47,426 nucleotides of DNA from an uncultured bacterium (GTDB taxonomy: Bacteria > Verrucomicrobiota > Kiritimatiellia > RFP12 > CAIWXQ01), in assembly GCA_903861045.1 (NCBI GenBank), contig CAIOST010000282.1, positions 1 through 47,426 on the forward strand, given 5' to 3'. The first letter of the stretch is position 1, and each line of letters begins with the position of its first letter. This document shows positions 16,413 to 25,523 of the stretch, piece after piece. Under the pieces are notes generated by a model that was not told the DNA's origin, searched no databases, and saw nothing but the letters and a program-made list of their open reading frames with translations. A program made the translations under genes and the position numbers.

Positions 16413-17387
16413 ATGCTGGAAGTCCTACAAGTTACGCGTTGTTTTGGGCGCCGGATGGCACTGGAAGCGGTGTCGTTTCAGGCGGCCAGCGGTGATGTGG
16501 TCGGTGTGCTCGGGCCGAATGGCGCCGGCAAGACCACCTTATTGCGGCTGGCGGCCTGTTATTTGCAGCCTACGCGCGGCGTCATCCGCTTGAATGGGTT
16601 GGATTCCTTCCGGCAGTCACTGGCGTTTCGCGCGCAACTGGGGTACCTGCCGGAGCGCTGTCCGTTGTACGATGACATGACGGTGGGTGAATATCTTAAT
16701 TATCGGGCGAATCTGAAGGGTTTTACCTTTGGCAAGGCGCGTCACCGTGCCAGGGAAATGGCGGATCAGTTGGGCTTGGGTGACCTGCGCGGCCGGTTGC
16801 TGGGCACGCTCTCTTTCGGCTGCCGTCGGCGTACGGCCATGGCGGATGCGTTGCTGCATGCCCCGCGGTTGTTACTGCTGGATGACCCCATTGCCAATGT
16901 TGATCCGCTGGAGTGTGAGCATATGGCCGCTTGTGTGACCCGTGCCGCGCGGCATGCGGCCGTATTGGTGACCGGGCATGCCCTGGAGCAACTGGGAACC
17001 TTCTGCACGCGGTTTCTGGTGTTGCGTGCGGGGCAAGTGGTGGCGGATGTCGCACGCACGGAGTTGGAGGCCGGGTACGAGGGGGTGCGCGTAGCCGTGG
17101 AGGTGGCGGGCGCGACGGAGGCGGCGTTGAAACGCATTGCCGCCCTGTTTCCTGGCGGCACGGAGGCGGTCGTGAGTTTGCTGCCGGATGGATGGTGGCA
17201 GGTGGCGTGGGCGCCCCAGCAGGCACCGGGGACCATCCGGGATGCCGTGGCGAACGAAGTGGCGAGGCAGGGGTGGCGTCTGCGTGCCGTGGAGCTGGTG
17301 GTTCCCTCCTTGACCGCCAGGTTGACGGATTTGGTGGCGGGGCGGGCCATCGCGGGCCGGGCAACGACGGACAAGGGGGACGCATGA
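16413..17387 (+). CDS. ABC transporter ATP-binding protein (GldA-like)
   Basis: This ATPase has 324 residues from ATG 16413 (CGGGAAACGA upstream). The frame extends to 16317, but the shorter start fits the family (MLEVLQVTRCFGRRMALEAVSF). Walker A is GPNGAGKTT, Walker B LLLLDDPIANVDP, and the H-loop VTGHALEQL. The signature is degenerate (TLSFGCRRRTAMADALL instead of LSGGQ), and Asp replaces the usual Glu after Walker B (DDP), so catalysis may be altered. The C-terminal 100 residues form a small accessory domain. It starts a four-gene operon with a GldF-like permease, a GldG-like protein and a DUF4340 protein. Confidence 0.85.
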   Translation: MLEVLQVTRCFGRRMALEAVSFQAASGDVVGVLGPNGAGKTTLLRLAACYLQPTRGVIRLNGLDSFRQSLAFRAQLGYLPERCPLYDDMTVGEYLNYRANLKGFTFGKARHRAREMADQLGLGDLRGRLLGTLSFGCRRRTAMADALLHAPRLLLLDDPIANVDPLECEHMAACVTRAARHAAVLVTGHALEQLGTFCTRFLVLRAGQVVADVARTELEAGYEGVRVAVEVAGATEAALKRIAALFPGGTEAVVSLLPDGWWQVAWAPQQAPGTIRDAVANEVARQGWRLRAVELVVPSLTARLTDLVAGRAIAGRATTDKGDA

Positions 17388-18127
17388 ACCGGGTGGCGCG
17401 TCTGATTTGGTGGCGGGATCTGTGCGGATCTTTGTATGGCTCGGCCAGCTATGGCATGTTGGCTGGTTTTCTGGCGCTGACTGGTTGGTCGTTCGCGGAA
17501 CTTTTGCGCCGCAATGAGGGCGGCTTTGCGTCCGCCCAGGCGATCTGGGCCATGGCCGTGGCTCCGTGGCTGCCGGCCTTGGCGGCGGCGGCCACTATGC
17601 GGCTCTTTGCAGAGGAGCGGCAGACCGGGACGCTGGAGACGCTGCTAACCGCGCCGGTGCGGCCGTATGACATTGTGATGGGGAAATTCGGCGCGGCACT
17701 GTCGCTGGTGGTGGCAGGGGTATTGCTGGCGCTGCTGCCGGTCTATGCCTTGTGGCAGGTGGCGCCGCGTATGGATGGCGAGTTTTCGGGTGTCGGACTA
17801 TGCGGGGTGGTGGCCTTGCTGGTGTTGCAGGCGGCGGCCTGGACGGCGATCGGCACGTTGGCTTCGCTGTTGGCCAAGCAACAGGCCGCGGCGGGTGTGC
17901 TGACCGTGCTTTGCATTGGCGCGCCGTATGCACTCTATGCGGCCGCGCTGGCCTGGATGCCGCGCATGCGGCATCATTTCTGGCAATGGCCACCACTCGG
18001 GGATGTCGAGGATGCCGCCACCGGGTTGTTTGCCCTGGCGCCACCGGTGCTCTATCTGTCGGTGGCGTGGTGTGTGTTGTTCCTTTGTGTGCGATTCCTG
18101 GAAGCACGTGATCTGCAAACGAGGTAG
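17384..18127 (+). CDS. ABC-2 type permease (GldF-like)
   Basis: This is a 247-residue membrane protein with six hydrophobic segments. It has the family hallmark RLFAEERQTGTLETLLTAPVRPYDIVMGKF near residues 72-102, typical of GldF/ABC-2 permeases. The start overlaps the ATPase stop (ATGA). Together with the ATPase it should form an exporter-like complex. In Bacteroidetes the GldAFG set is linked to gliding motility, but the same set is widespread in non-gliding PVC bacteria, so the substrate is not known. Confidence 0.85.
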   Translation: MNRVARLIWWRDLCGSLYGSASYGMLAGFLALTGWSFAELLRRNEGGFASAQAIWAMAVAPWLPALAAAATMRLFAEERQTGTLETLLTAPVRPYDIVMGKFGAALSLVVAGVLLALLPVYALWQVAPRMDGEFSGVGLCGVVALLVLQAAAWTAIGTLASLLAKQQAAAGVLTVLCIGAPYALYAAALAWMPRMRHHFWQWPPLGDVEDAATGLFALAPPVLYLSVAWCVLFLCVRFLEARDLQTR

Positions 18128-18131
18128 TCGC

Positions 18132-19601
18132 ATGTCCAAGTCGGGCAAACGGAAAGAGCGGCAGGTGATGTGGGCGGCTGGCGCACGCTGGCTGGCGGGT
18201 ATGCACCTGACGGTAGCCGTATTGCTGGCGATCGGGTTGGCTGTGCTGGTGAACCTGCTGGCGCTGCGGCTGAACGTCACGCACGAAAGCGCTTTTGCGG
18301 TGGTCCGCCCGCTCGCCAGTCAGACGCGCAATATCCTGTCGCATCTGGGGGGGCCGCTGCGCGTCATCTGTTACATGGATCAGAAGCATCCGGCTAGCGC
18401 GCCCACCGGCCGACTCTTGCGTGGTTTTCAAGCCGCAACCTCGCAACCGGGCAAAACGCCGATGGTCATCAGCTATGTGGACCCGCGGCGGGATCTGGTG
18501 ATGGCGGCGGCGTTGACGGCGGCCGGCGTGCCGCCGAATGCGGTGCTGTTCGAAGCGCAGGGGCGGCGCATTGTGGTGCCGGCCGATGAACTGGTCCTCA
18601 CCAAGCAGGGGGCGCGCAGCGTGTTCCGCGGGGAGACGGTTTGTGCGGCCGCGATTGCCCGCTTGTCGCGCGCCCAGTCCAGTGTAGTGTACTGGGTGCA
18701 AGGGCATGGCGAAGGCAATCCGACCGATTATGAGGCGCTGAGCGGTTTTACGACCATTGCGCGGGAGATCCGGCAGGAAGGGTATGATTTGCGACTGCTG
18801 GAACTCTGGCAGACCAAGGGGGTGCCGGCCGATGCCGAGGTCCTGATTCTGGCCGGTCCACGCCGGACACTCGCGGCGGAGGAGTTGGCCTGGATCGAAG
18901 CCTACTTGACGCGGGGGGGGCGCTTGCTTTACCTGGTGAATCCGGTGCATGTGTCCGGGTTGGAGGATGCGTTGGAGCGGTGGGGCGTGCGCGTCACGCC
19001 ATGGACGGCGGTAAACCGCGAGACCATTTCGGGGCATGACGCGGTGGTGCACCGGTATGGGGACCATCCGATCACCCGGCAGCTCACCAATTCGGTTACG
19101 GTTTTTCTGGGCAGTCGTTGTCTGCTGCCGGCGGTGGATGCGACGGCTTCCGAGCGGGTACGCTATACGCCGCTGGCCTGGAATGAAGGGTGGGGGGCGC
19201 GGGTCACGGATGTGCTGGCACTGCCGCGCCTGTTCGATGCGCGGGAGGATTTGGCAGGGCCCGTAGTGGTGGCCGCGGCCGTGGAGCGCGGTGGTGAGGT
19301 GGCCCCGGATGTAGCCCTGCAGCCCACGCGGCTGGTGGTGGTGGGTGAGCGTGATTTTGTTGCCAATGGCACGTTGGCCACCCGCTCCAGTGCTAATCGC
19401 GATCTGTTTGTACATGCTTTGAATTGGTTGGCCGGCCTGGAGGCCGGCACCGGCATCTCCGGTGGCGGGGATGCGGCGTTATGGACCGGGCTGGACCGTC
19501 GTGGCTGGATGCAGTTTACGCTGCTGGCCGCGGTGGGACTGCCGCTGCTGGTGCTGGCGCTGGGCGGAGTCCTGGTTTTAATAAGGCGTTGGAGTGTGTA
19601 G
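18132..19601 (+). CDS. GldG-like protein (ABC-type auxiliary, N-terminal TM)
   Basis: This 489-residue protein starts at ATG 18132 (GAGG 7 nt upstream), 4 nt after the permease stop. A basic N-terminus and a TM segment (about 23-46) lead to a large extracytoplasmic region with the GldG/IFT52-like fold (VVYWVQGHGEGN, ADAEVLILAGPRRTLAAEELAWIEAYLTRGGRLLYLVNP). A second TM lies at the C-terminus (LLAAVGLPLLVLALGGVLVLIRRW). This matches the COG3225 type. It is likely the periplasmic partner of the GldA/F-like transporter. Confidence 0.85.
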   Translation: MSKSGKRKERQVMWAAGARWLAGMHLTVAVLLAIGLAVLVNLLALRLNVTHESAFAVVRPLASQTRNILSHLGGPLRVICYMDQKHPASAPTGRLLRGFQAATSQPGKTPMVISYVDPRRDLVMAAALTAAGVPPNAVLFEAQGRRIVVPADELVLTKQGARSVFRGETVCAAAIARLSRAQSSVVYWVQGHGEGNPTDYEALSGFTTIAREIRQEGYDLRLLELWQTKGVPADAEVLILAGPRRTLAAEELAWIEAYLTRGGRLLYLVNPVHVSGLEDALERWGVRVTPWTAVNRETISGHDAVVHRYGDHPITRQLTNSVTVFLGSRCLLPAVDATASERVRYTPLAWNEGWGARVTDVLALPRLFDAREDLAGPVVVAAAVERGGEVAPDVALQPTRLVVVGERDFVANGTLATRSSANRDLFVHALNWLAGLEAGTGISGGGDAALWTGLDRRGWMQFTLLAAVGLPLLVLALGGVLVLIRRWSV

Positions 19602-19613
19602 CAAGGATGGGCT

Positions 19614-21455
19614 ATGCCGAGTTTCCGGACAACAGCGGGGATGATGATGGCGGTGGCGCTTTGCGGGCTGCTGCTCTGGTTGTTGCATCAATGGCGGCCG
19701 GAGGGGGGGCGGGAGGCCGCCGAGACGGCGGGATTGCTCTTCCCGCGCGGGCTGGATCAGGTAGATGCGCTGATTGTGGAGCAGGGGGCCAGTCGCATGG
19801 AGTTGCAGCGGCAGGGGGCAATTTGGTCCCAGGTCTCGCCGTTTGCCGCGGGGGTGGATGCACGGGCGGTGCAGCGGCTGTTGGATGCGCTGGCCGATAT
19901 GATGGTGCGGGAGCGCATTTCGCTGGATGAATTGCGGCGGCGTAACCTGCAGCTCAAAGATTTTGGGCTGGCACCGGTGCAGACGCGTGTGATTGTGCGC
20001 ACGGCTGCGCGCCGCATCGAGCTGTGCTTCGGCCGATTGACCCCCGACGGGCGGGAAGTCTATTTCTATCTGGATGTGGCAGGGCAGCTGCTGGTCGCGC
20101 CGCGCGGGGTGCTGGAGGCCATCCCGGCTTCGCTGGAAAGCGTGCGCGAGCGTTCCTTGCTGCGTGATACGGGACGCGCGGTCACGGCCGTGGAGTTGCG
20201 TGGTGCGGAGCGCTCGTACATCAAGCTGACGCATGGCGGCAGCGACTGGCAGATGGTCCTGCCTTATGCGGCGGCCGCCGATGCCGGTCGGGTGGAGCAG
20301 ATTCTCACCACCTTGCGCCAGGCCCGGATCGAGGCGTTTGTCTGGCCCTCGGCCGTTTCCAACGACCTGTCGACCGTGGGGGGCATGCGTGCGCGACTGG
20401 CGCTGTACGGGCTGGATGCGGATAACGCTTTGCAGGTGCAGTTCTGGGAATCGGGCGGCCCGGCCGGGGTGCGGCTGCGCTTTGGCAAGGCGGTGGAGGG
20501 TCAGCCGGGGTGGGTCTATGCCTTGACGGTGGATGAGCAAAGTGTGGTGGCAGTGACCAACAGCGTGGTGGCCGCCTTACAGGTGCAGCCGGCGGATCTG
20601 CGTGACGGTCGTCTGTTTCGTGGGAAACCAGATGAGATTGCGCGCGTACAGCTCCGGTTTGCGGAGCAGTTGATCGAGTGCTGTCGCGATGAGAACCTCC
20701 GGTGGGCACTGGTGTCGCCGCAGCAGGATGCGGCGGATCAGGAGCAGGTGGACCGGTTGCTGGTGGGGCTGATGCGGTTGCGTGCGGTGCGCGTGGTGGA
20801 TCCGCCGGCTGGTTCGGCCTGGGTGCCGTCCACGAATCCGATCTGTGTGGTGGAGTTGGGGCGGGCCGCCGGCGAGCTGCGCTTTGCGGTGAGCGCGGGC
20901 GAGGTCGCCGGGCGGATGGAGGTGGTCTTTACTAATTCACCGACGCGGTATGTGGTGGACGTCAGTCAGTTGCCGCCTGCCGTGCTAACGCCAAAGGCGG
21001 CGTATGGGCTGCGTGACCGAACCGTACTGGCCGTGGCCACGTCGGCCGTGCGGCGCATTGCCGTGCGGCGTGGCGCGGAGAGCGAGGCCGTGGAGCGCGT
21101 GGCCGATGGGGCCGGGTGGCAGGCGGGCGTGGCGGGCAAGGCGATGACGAATGTGGAGGCGCCGGCGGATTGGCTGCGCTTGTTGGCGCGCCTCCCGGCC
21201 GCGCGGATTGAGCGGTTGGGCACGACGGGGGAGCGGGAACTGGCAACCTATGGGTTGGCGGCGCCGCTATGGGAAATTGAGGTCGATCTGCTGGCCGAGG
21301 ACGCCTTGCGCAAAGTACTGCTGGTGGGCGCGAGCGCCGGGGACGGTGGGCGTTATGCCATGCTGCGTGGTCATGAGGTGGTGTTTGTGCTGGGGGCGGA
21401 AACCGTGCGTGTGTTGGAGCGGAAACTCCTGCCCACACCCGGCACCCAGCCGTAA
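19614..21455 (+). CDS. DUF4340 domain-containing protein
   Basis: This 613-residue protein has one N-terminal TM anchor (about 8-25) and a long extracytoplasmic part made of repeated alpha/beta modules. Each module is of the kind V-x-R-G-x-E...DWQMVLPYAAAADAGRVEQILTTL, and the repeats span roughly 35-190, 195-370 and 375-560. This is the DUF4340 pattern. It consistently follows GldG-like genes, so it is probably a subunit of the same envelope complex. The gene begins 12 nt after the GldG-like stop, with AAGGATGGG upstream. Its biochemical role is unknown. Confidence 0.85.
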   Translation: MPSFRTTAGMMMAVALCGLLLWLLHQWRPEGGREAAETAGLLFPRGLDQVDALIVEQGASRMELQRQGAIWSQVSPFAAGVDARAVQRLLDALADMMVRERISLDELRRRNLQLKDFGLAPVQTRVIVRTAARRIELCFGRLTPDGREVYFYLDVAGQLLVAPRGVLEAIPASLESVRERSLLRDTGRAVTAVELRGAERSYIKLTHGGSDWQMVLPYAAAADAGRVEQILTTLRQARIEAFVWPSAVSNDLSTVGGMRARLALYGLDADNALQVQFWESGGPAGVRLRFGKAVEGQPGWVYALTVDEQSVVAVTNSVVAALQVQPADLRDGRLFRGKPDEIARVQLRFAEQLIECCRDENLRWALVSPQQDAADQEQVDRLLVGLMRLRAVRVVDPPAGSAWVPSTNPICVVELGRAAGELRFAVSAGEVAGRMEVVFTNSPTRYVVDVSQLPPAVLTPKAAYGLRDRTVLAVATSAVRRIAVRRGAESEAVERVADGAGWQAGVAGKAMTNVEAPADWLRLLARLPAARIERLGTTGERELATYGLAAPLWEIEVDLLAEDALRKVLLVGASAGDGGRYAMLRGHEVVFVLGAETVRVLERKLLPTPGTQP

Positions 21456-21466
21456 GATCGGCCCGC

Positions 21467-22096
21467 CTATGCGTAGGTTTGAAAAACCAGCACGGGTCCA
21501 CCGGCGGCGTGAATTTCGAATGCTGTGCCGCACGCTTCATTAAGCGTGGCCTGCCACCAGCGGGTGGGACACAACTGGTTCAGCGGGTAACGCAGGCCTC
21601 GCGCACTCAGGGTGGTCTGTCCGTTGAGCGTGAAGAAGGAGACCTGTTGCCCCGGATGACAGGGAAGCAGGTTGTCCTGATGCACCGCCGTGAAGATCCC
21701 GGTATCCGTTAACAGGGTCACCTCTGCCTGCATGGCAAAATCCACCAGCCAACCGAGGTTGCCCAAGGTGTGGTCTTCCCGCAGCCCGGTCGCGCCGAGG
21801 ATGACGAGTTGGCGCCAGTGCTGCGACAGGCAGAAACGGAAGGCCTTGGCCAGATCATTGTCCTCCTGGTTGGCATCGTGGTGTACAATCGCCTGGAAGC
21901 GCGTGCGCAATTCGGCTGGCAGACTGTCCAGATCGCCCACGATGGCCGCCGGTGTCAGGCCGGTGTCGCGTAGGTGCCTGGTCGCACCATCGCAGCAGAC
22001 AATCCGCTGGGCGGTCCGCAAGGCCTGCAGCGGCGTGGGGTGGGTGGGAAAGGCGCCGTTGGCCAGGATGACCGTGCTGGGAAGCGGGATGGGCAT
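21467..22096 (-). CDS. Thiamine pyrophosphokinase
   Basis: This 209-residue enzyme converts thiamine to thiamine diphosphate with ATP. Visible motifs are CCDGA (34-38), VGDLDSLP (53-60), NQEDNDLAKAF with the conserved acidic and Asn residues, and LGATGLREDHTLGNL. A small beta-sandwich domain follows (SFFTLNGQTTLSARGLRYPL). AGAAGGGGG lies upstream of the ATG. It is the last gene of the minus-strand unit with the LysM lipoprotein and a small membrane protein, and converges on the DUF4340 gene with an 11-nt gap. Confidence 0.93.
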   Translation of the reverse strand: MPIPLPSTVILANGAFPTHPTPLQALRTAQRIVCCDGATRHLRDTGLTPAAIVGDLDSLPAELRTRFQAIVHHDANQEDNDLAKAFRFCLSQHWRQLVILGATGLREDHTLGNLGWLVDFAMQAEVTLLTDTGIFTAVHQDNLLPCHPGQQVSFFTLNGQTTLSARGLRYPLNQLCPTRWWQATLNEACGTAFEIHAAGGPVLVFQTYA

Positions 22097-22115
22097 GCCG
22101 GGTGCCCCCTTCTGG

Positions 22116-22445
22116 TTAGGTGCAAGGGATGAATAGGAAGATCAGCCAGATGATTAGCAGGCACAGGGCAAACCGGATGAATCGTTGGCGGTTCCGGGCG
22201 TCCCGATCCGCAAAGCGACCGGGTTGCAAGGTGCGCAGGCCACCGGCGGAAATGTAGCTGACGAGCCGTGTGGCGGGGTATCGTGACGGGGCGGAAAAGG
22301 TGTTGGTCAGGAACATGCCGCGGTCGTTGGAGTCGGCACGCACGTCCAGCCGCCAGTTGACGGGGCGGGGCTGAGATTTCAGGAACGACGCGGCGTTGCT
22401 GTTCAGCACGCGCGACGCACGAGTGGCTTTGGCGAAGAGTGGCAT
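22116..22445 (-). CDS. Small C-terminally anchored membrane protein, unknown
   Basis: This 109-residue protein starts at ATG 22445 (GTGAG upstream), 10 nt after the LysM gene and 19 nt before thiamine pyrophosphokinase. The upstream extension of the frame overlaps the LysM domain and is rejected. The body is polar and basic. The only clear element is the C-terminal hydrophobic tail FIRFALCLLIIWLIFLFIP, suggesting a tail-anchored protein. No family is recognised. Confidence 0.6.
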   Translation of the reverse strand: MPLFAKATRASRVLNSNAASFLKSQPRPVNWRLDVRADSNDRGMFLTNTFSAPSRYPATRLVSYISAGGLRTLQPGRFADRDARNRQRFIRFALCLLIIWLIFLFIPCT

Positions 22446-22455
22446 GCGTGCAAAC

Positions 22456-23463
22456 TCACGGGATGACGAGCACTTGTCCGGCGCGGAGTTGGTTGCCGGG
22501 ACCCAAGCGGTCCTTGTTGGCATCGCGGATCTTTTTCCACTGGTCCGGTTCGCCATAGACCCGCTCGGCAATCCGATAGACGCTATCGCCAGGTTGCACC
22601 ACATAGGTGCGGGTGGCCGCGGTGCTGGCGGGCGGCGTCGGGGTGGGCGCGTCGGTCACGAGGGGTTCGCCGGCCGCCGTGGGGGCTTCCGTTTTTGCGG
22701 GGGGGGGCGGTACGATCGCGGGCGGCGGTGTGATGGGCCGGGGGGGGGCCGGGGGCTCGGTTACGGTTTCCGGTTCGGGGGCCGGACGTGCGACCGGTGG
22801 AGGCGGGGCGGGGTGGGGGGTGGCTAGTAGTGTGGCGGTGGCGGGGTCAAGGCGCGGGAGTGCGGAGCGCGGCCGCGTCTCCTCGTTGGCGGCGGACGGT
22901 GTCACGCGATCCAGCAAGCGCCGTAGCCGGTCGTTTTCGTACTTCTGTTCGGTCAGATGGCGGTCCAGCCCATCCTTTTGCTCCATCAAGGCGGCTTTTT
23001 CCCCTTCCACGACCGATAGCCGCTTGTTGAGCTTGTCAATTTCTCCCACCAATTCGAGTTGTTTGCGACTGATGGTCACATCGTCGGTATTCAGCAACTG
23101 CGCGACGAGTCTTTGCTGGCAGAGGCTGGTGCGGTCACGCAGCAACGCTTTCTTCTCCGAATCCGGACGCAGCCGCTCGTACTGGCGATAGTGATAGATG
23201 GCACCCATGTAGTCCTTGCGGTAGTCTTGTTGCAGCAAGGCTAGGTGGAAGTGCGCGGAGACCAGTTTGGGGCTTTCCAGTAGGACGTCTTCATAGGCCT
23301 GAATCGCGCCGTCAATGTCGCCGACCTGTTCGCGCTCCAGCGCCCGCCGGATCAGCGGATGCTCTCGATCGCGTGCGTCCTGTGTTGCCACGGACGTTGG
23401 CCGGTCGCAGCCGGAGAGCAGGACGAGGGAGGTGGCTAGCAGGATGGCAAGATGGGTGGTCAT
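22456..23463 (-). CDS. TPR/coiled-coil lipoprotein with C-terminal LysM domain
   Basis: This 335-residue protein starts at ATG 23463, because this start gives a lipoprotein signal (AILLATSLVLLSGC, lipobox LSGC at 16-19). Residues 35-110 form tetratricopeptide-like helices (ALEREQVGDIDGAIQAYEDVLLESPKLVSAHFHLALL). Residues about 140-185 are a coiled coil. Residues 200-285 are Pro/Ala-rich. Residues 288-335 are a LysM peptidoglycan-binding domain (TYVVQPGDSVYRIAERVYGEPDQWKKIRDANKDRL). It is likely an envelope protein binding the cell wall. It is first in a three-gene minus-strand unit. Confidence 0.87.
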   Translation of the reverse strand: MTTHLAILLATSLVLLSGCDRPTSVATQDARDREHPLIRRALEREQVGDIDGAIQAYEDVLLESPKLVSAHFHLALLQQDYRKDYMGAIYHYRQYERLRPDSEKKALLRDRTSLCQQRLVAQLLNTDDVTISRKQLELVGEIDKLNKRLSVVEGEKAALMEQKDGLDRHLTEQKYENDRLRRLLDRVTPSAANEETRPRSALPRLDPATATLLATPHPAPPPPVARPAPEPETVTEPPAPPRPITPPPAIVPPPPAKTEAPTAAGEPLVTDAPTPTPPASTAATRTYVVQPGDSVYRIAERVYGEPDQWKKIRDANKDRLGPGNQLRAGQVLVIP

Positions 23464-23581
23464 GGGCTGAAAAGGGCGCAGCTTCCTGTGGGGTGACGGT
23501 ACGGATTCGTGGTGAAAAGTAATACTGTTGCCCAAAAAGCCTTGTCTGTCAAACCACAAGACGGCATAGTCTTACATATTC

Positions 23582-25405
23582 ATGAGCCGAAAAGACAAAG
23601 TGCACGTGGGTAACAACTGGGAGTCGGCCCACACCTGCCTGGGACCGGTCGGTATGGTTAGCGTGATTATGCCCTGCTATCGGCTCGTTGGCCGGGCGGG
23701 TGTAAACGTGGAACGTGTCCGACGTTTGCTCGATGGCCAGGTTCAGTTCGAGGTGGTGCCGGTGGATGACGGCAGTGGCGACGGCACGGCTGAGGAGCTG
23801 CGGTTGGCGGCCGTGGCCCATCCTGCGACGGTCCGACCGGTGCTGATGGTCAGCAATGGCGGCAAGGGCGCGGCCTTGCGCGAAGGGCTGCGGCATAGCC
23901 GCGGCACGCATATTCTGCTGCTGGATGGCGATCTGGACCTCGATCCTGCCCTGCTGCCGGCTTTCTTCGATGTCATGCAACAGCGCGTGGCCGATATTGT
24001 GGTGGGCTCCAAGCGGCATCCCGATTCGGAGATCGATTACCCCTGGCGCCGGCGGGTGGCAAGCGCCGTCTATTATGGCTTGGTCACGCTGCTGGTGGGG
24101 CTGCCGGTCACGGACACCCAGACCGGTATGAAGCTGTTTCGACGCGAGGCGCTCCAGTGGGCTTTTGACCGGATGCTGGTCAAGCGCTTCGCTTTCGACG
24201 TCGAGTTGCTCGCCATTGCACATCAGCATGGGTATCGCGTGGCCGAGGCCCCCATCCGCATGCATTTTGGCAATAAGATCGGATCGTTGACGCTCTCCAA
24301 TGTGCGCTGTGTGATGAACGACACCCTGGCGATTTTCTACAGGCTGCGCGTGTTACGGTATTACCAGAGCGTGGAGCCGGTGCAGATGCCGGCTGAGCCG
24401 CCGTTGGTCTCGGTGGTGGTGGCTTGTCCGGCCCCTTCCGCGTATCTGACGGAGTGTCTGGCCGGCTTGGCGCGGCAGTCCTACCGTAACTTTGAGGTGA
24501 TTGTGCTGCCGGACGAGCCGGCGCCGGACTACCCCTGGCCACCCGAGGTGCGGGTGATCCCCACGGGACGGCAGCGCCCGGCGGAGAAGCGCAATACGGG
24601 CATTGACGCGGCGCGCGGGGCCGTGGTGGCCTTGTTGGATGACGATGCCATCCCGGTGCCGGGGTGGCTGGATCATGCCGTGAAATACTTTTCCCTCGAT
24701 GATGTGGGCGGGGTTGGCGGGCCTGGCGTTACGCCGCCCTCCGATCCCTGGCTGGCGCAGATGGGCGGACGGGTCTATGCCAATAAACTCGTTTCCGGGG
24801 ATTGCCGCTATCGCTATCACCCGGATCGCATCCGCACCACCGATGATCTGCCAAGTTGTAACCTAATGATCCGGACAGACTTGCTGCGCGAACTGGGCGG
24901 CTTTCGTACGGATTTCTGGCCGGGCGAGGACACGATTCTCTGTGCGGATGTGGTGCACCGGCTTGGCAAGCGCATCATTTATGATCCGTGGGTGTCGGTG
25001 GAGCATCACCGGCGGCCGCTCTTCCTGCCACACTTGCGCCAGATCGGGCGTTATGCCATGCACCGTGGCTATTTCGTGCGCCGGTTTCCTGCCACCTCCC
25101 GCCGGATCGGCTACATGGCCCCCTCGGCCTTTGTGCTGGGGTTGGTGACGGGGGGTATCGTGGCGGCGCTTTGGCCGCCGCTGCGCAGTTGGTATGCAGC
25201 GGGGGTGTCGGTCTATCTGGGGGTGACCCTGCTGGCCACCCTGCACTACCGTCCTTTCGTCTGGTTACTTACCTGGCTGGGGGTCATGGCCACGCATTTG
25301 GTGTATGGCGTGCGCTTTTTGCAGGGGCTTTGTGCTCGCCGCATGCCGTGCGAGGTGCGCTGCTTCGACCATCCCAGCGAGCAGCACGTAGCTGGTAAAT
25401 CGTAA
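23582..25405 (+). CDS. Tandem GT2 glycosyltransferase with C-terminal TM segments
   Basis: This 607-residue protein contains two family-2 glycosyltransferase domains. The first (about 25-240) is dolichyl-phosphate mannose synthase-like: VSVIMPCYR, VDDGSGDGT, NGGKGAALREG, LLLDGDLDLDP, DTQTGMKLFRREAL. The second (about 275-500) has VSVVVACPAP, AEKRNTGIDAARGAVVALLDDDA, and LLRELGGFRTDFWPGEDTILCADV. Two or three TM segments follow (510-590). The start is uncertain: ATG 23582 has no clear ribosome site, and ATG 23654 (MVSVIMP) follows GGTCGGT. It probably builds or modifies a lipid-linked or surface polysaccharide. Confidence 0.88.
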   Translation: MSRKDKVHVGNNWESAHTCLGPVGMVSVIMPCYRLVGRAGVNVERVRRLLDGQVQFEVVPVDDGSGDGTAEELRLAAVAHPATVRPVLMVSNGGKGAALREGLRHSRGTHILLLDGDLDLDPALLPAFFDVMQQRVADIVVGSKRHPDSEIDYPWRRRVASAVYYGLVTLLVGLPVTDTQTGMKLFRREALQWAFDRMLVKRFAFDVELLAIAHQHGYRVAEAPIRMHFGNKIGSLTLSNVRCVMNDTLAIFYRLRVLRYYQSVEPVQMPAEPPLVSVVVACPAPSAYLTECLAGLARQSYRNFEVIVLPDEPAPDYPWPPEVRVIPTGRQRPAEKRNTGIDAARGAVVALLDDDAIPVPGWLDHAVKYFSLDDVGGVGGPGVTPPSDPWLAQMGGRVYANKLVSGDCRYRYHPDRIRTTDDLPSCNLMIRTDLLRELGGFRTDFWPGEDTILCADVVHRLGKRIIYDPWVSVEHHRRPLFLPHLRQIGRYAMHRGYFVRRFPATSRRIGYMAPSAFVLGLVTGGIVAALWPPLRSWYAAGVSVYLGVTLLATLHYRPFVWLLTWLGVMATHLVYGVRFLQGLCARRMPCEVRCFDHPSEQHVAGKS

Positions 25406-25523
25406 TTTTTGACGAAACCTAATATTTTGCCAGGACACACGTATCTGCTTGCGTGGCAAGGTCAAGCGTGAGATAGTGTTGCGTTTCTGCCAGTGGGTGT
25501 ATTGTGTCTTGGAGTGACTGCTT

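Noticed and set aside
17595-19415. 606-codon minus-strand frame opposite the Gld-like genes
   Set aside because: The plus strand carries coupled, recognisable permease and GldG genes. The antisense translation is rich in Arg, His, Pro and Gln, typical of a shadow.
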